Part shown: positions 6,407 through 7,014 of the stretch, in pieces | Numbering within the stretch: position 1 is the first letter of the stretch | Layout of the letters: every line of letters starts with the position of its first letter | NCBI GenBank assembly: GCA_013044085.1 | Contig: JABEVI010000068.1 | Location: forward strand, 1-7,014 | Direction: 5' to 3' | From: Steroidobacteraceae bacterium | GTDB lineage: Bacteria; Pseudomonadota; Gammaproteobacteria; Steroidobacterales; Steroidobacteraceae | Length of the DNA: 7,014 bases | Made by a program: the position numbers and the translations under genes | The notes under the pieces: model-generated | Databases searched by the model: none | Told to the model about the DNA's origin: nothing | What the model saw: only the letters and a program-made list of their open reading frames with translations

Positions 6407-7014
6407 CCGGGATGACGGGATTCGCGATATCAGGCTTTGTACGACCAGGGACGGGCTGCGGCGTACCGCGGTGATCGCGTAGAAGTTCTCGAACACCCCG
6501 GGCACCGCGCAGTAGCGCTGCAATCGCCCTTCGCGAAGCTCATCCTGAACCACGACTTCGGGCAGCACGGTGATCGCGCCGGAGTCGCGAGCGAGCAGCC
6601 GCAGCATCGCCATGTCGTCGACTTCCGCCGCGATGTCGATGCGCAGCCGATGCCGCTCGCACCACAAGTCGAACTGGCTGCGGATGTCGCTGCTCGGGCC
6701 GGGCACCACCAAGCGCGCACCGGCAAGATCCGAGCGCAGCCTGAAACGCGCCCCCCGCGGACGCGCGGGGCCGACGAGGCAAACCGATTGTCGGTCGATC
6801 CGCACGCAGCGCCACGGTTTTCCGACCTCCGTGACGACCGCTCGATTGGAGAACACGACGTCGAGATTGTGCACCTGCAGGCGTCCCAGCAGTTCCTCGA
6901 GGCTCCCGGACTCGAGACCCAGGCGAATTTCAGGTCTACCCATGACGGGGCGGAGCTGATTCTCGAGGAAGTTCCTCGAGAGTGTGGCCACCGCGCCGAC
7001 GCGAAGCTGTTGGA
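6392..7014 (-). CDS. LysR family transcriptional regulator, C-terminal effector-binding part (5' end off window)
   Basis: The last 206 residues of a LysR-type regulator, ending at TAA (6394-6392). The frame is open to the right edge, so the start lies outside; with a usual length near 300, roughly 90 residues comprising the winged-helix DNA-binding domain and linker helix are missing. What remains is the periplasmic-binding-protein-like effector domain: the first strand QQLRVGAVATLSRNF, then LQVHNLDVVFSNR (the typical L..G.LD...., first subdomain end), a second subdomain with LVVPGPSSDIR, a EVDDMAMLRLLARDSGAITVLPE segment typical of the domain, and a return strand ENFYAIT. The GTG at 6991 lies inside this domain and is not the real start. 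The VHNLDVVFSNR run recalls NhaR-like members, but I cannot assign a subgroup. The gene converges on metY with 17 bases between stops. Its target and effector are unknown. Confidence 0.88.
   Translation of the reverse strand, partial: QQLRVGAVATLSRNFLENQLRPVMGRPEIRLGLESGSLEELLGRLQVHNLDVVFSNRAVVTEVGKPWRCVRIDRQSVCLVGPARPRGARFRLRSDLAGARLVVPGPSSDIRSQFDLWCERHRLRIDIAAEVDDMAMLRLLARDSGAITVLPEVVVQDELREGRLQRYCAVPGVFENFYAITAVRRSPSLVVQSLISRIPSSRKTPR

Noticed and set aside
1..7014. Mobile element, defence island, CRISPR or integration signals
   Set aside because: No transposase, integrase, toxin, repeat-spacer array, tRNA or direct-repeat border was seen; all genes share similar GC-rich composition and belong to envelope or metabolic families.

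Overview
The window is a GC-rich, densely coding chromosomal stretch, most likely from a gammaproteobacterium of the Xanthomonadales/Nevskiales/Steroidobacter type. That placement is inferred from base composition and from the gene families: a Gram-negative periplasmic M13 metallopeptidase, a YccS-like FUSC membrane protein and a DUF481 outer-membrane barrel. No 16S rRNA or other phylogenetic marker is present, so it is tentative.

Layout from left to right. (1) Positions 1-1970, minus strand: a secreted M13 (neprilysin/PepO-like) zinc metallopeptidase. It is intact in frame, but its last residues run off the left edge. (2) Positions 2042-4120, minus strand: a two-part FUSC-family inner-membrane protein. 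It ends 71 bases before the peptidase start, and that gap holds a plausible extended -10 promoter and ribosome binding site for the peptidase. (3) Positions 4121-4283: a divergent intergenic region with a small perfect inverted repeat. (4) Positions 4284-5048, plus strand: a DUF481 (YdiY-like) outer-membrane beta-barrel protein. (5) Positions 5064-6374, plus strand, 15 bases after DUF481: an O-acetylhomoserine sulfhydrylase (MetY-type PLP enzyme) with a GTG start. (6) Positions 6392-7014, minus strand, convergent: the effector-binding part of a LysR-family regulator whose DNA-binding N-terminus lies beyond the right edge. A terminator-like hairpin sits at the metY/LysR junction.

The genes look like ordinary cell-envelope and sulfur-amino-acid functions, not a mobile or defence island. 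DUF481 and metY probably form a two-gene transcription unit. FUSC and the peptidase are co-oriented but may be separately promoted. I saw no tRNA, rRNA, CRISPR, insertion sequence, att site or origin. The long open frames antisense to or out of phase with these genes are explained by GC-rich codon usage. I found no convincing undescribed system; the findings are modest structural and start-site observations.
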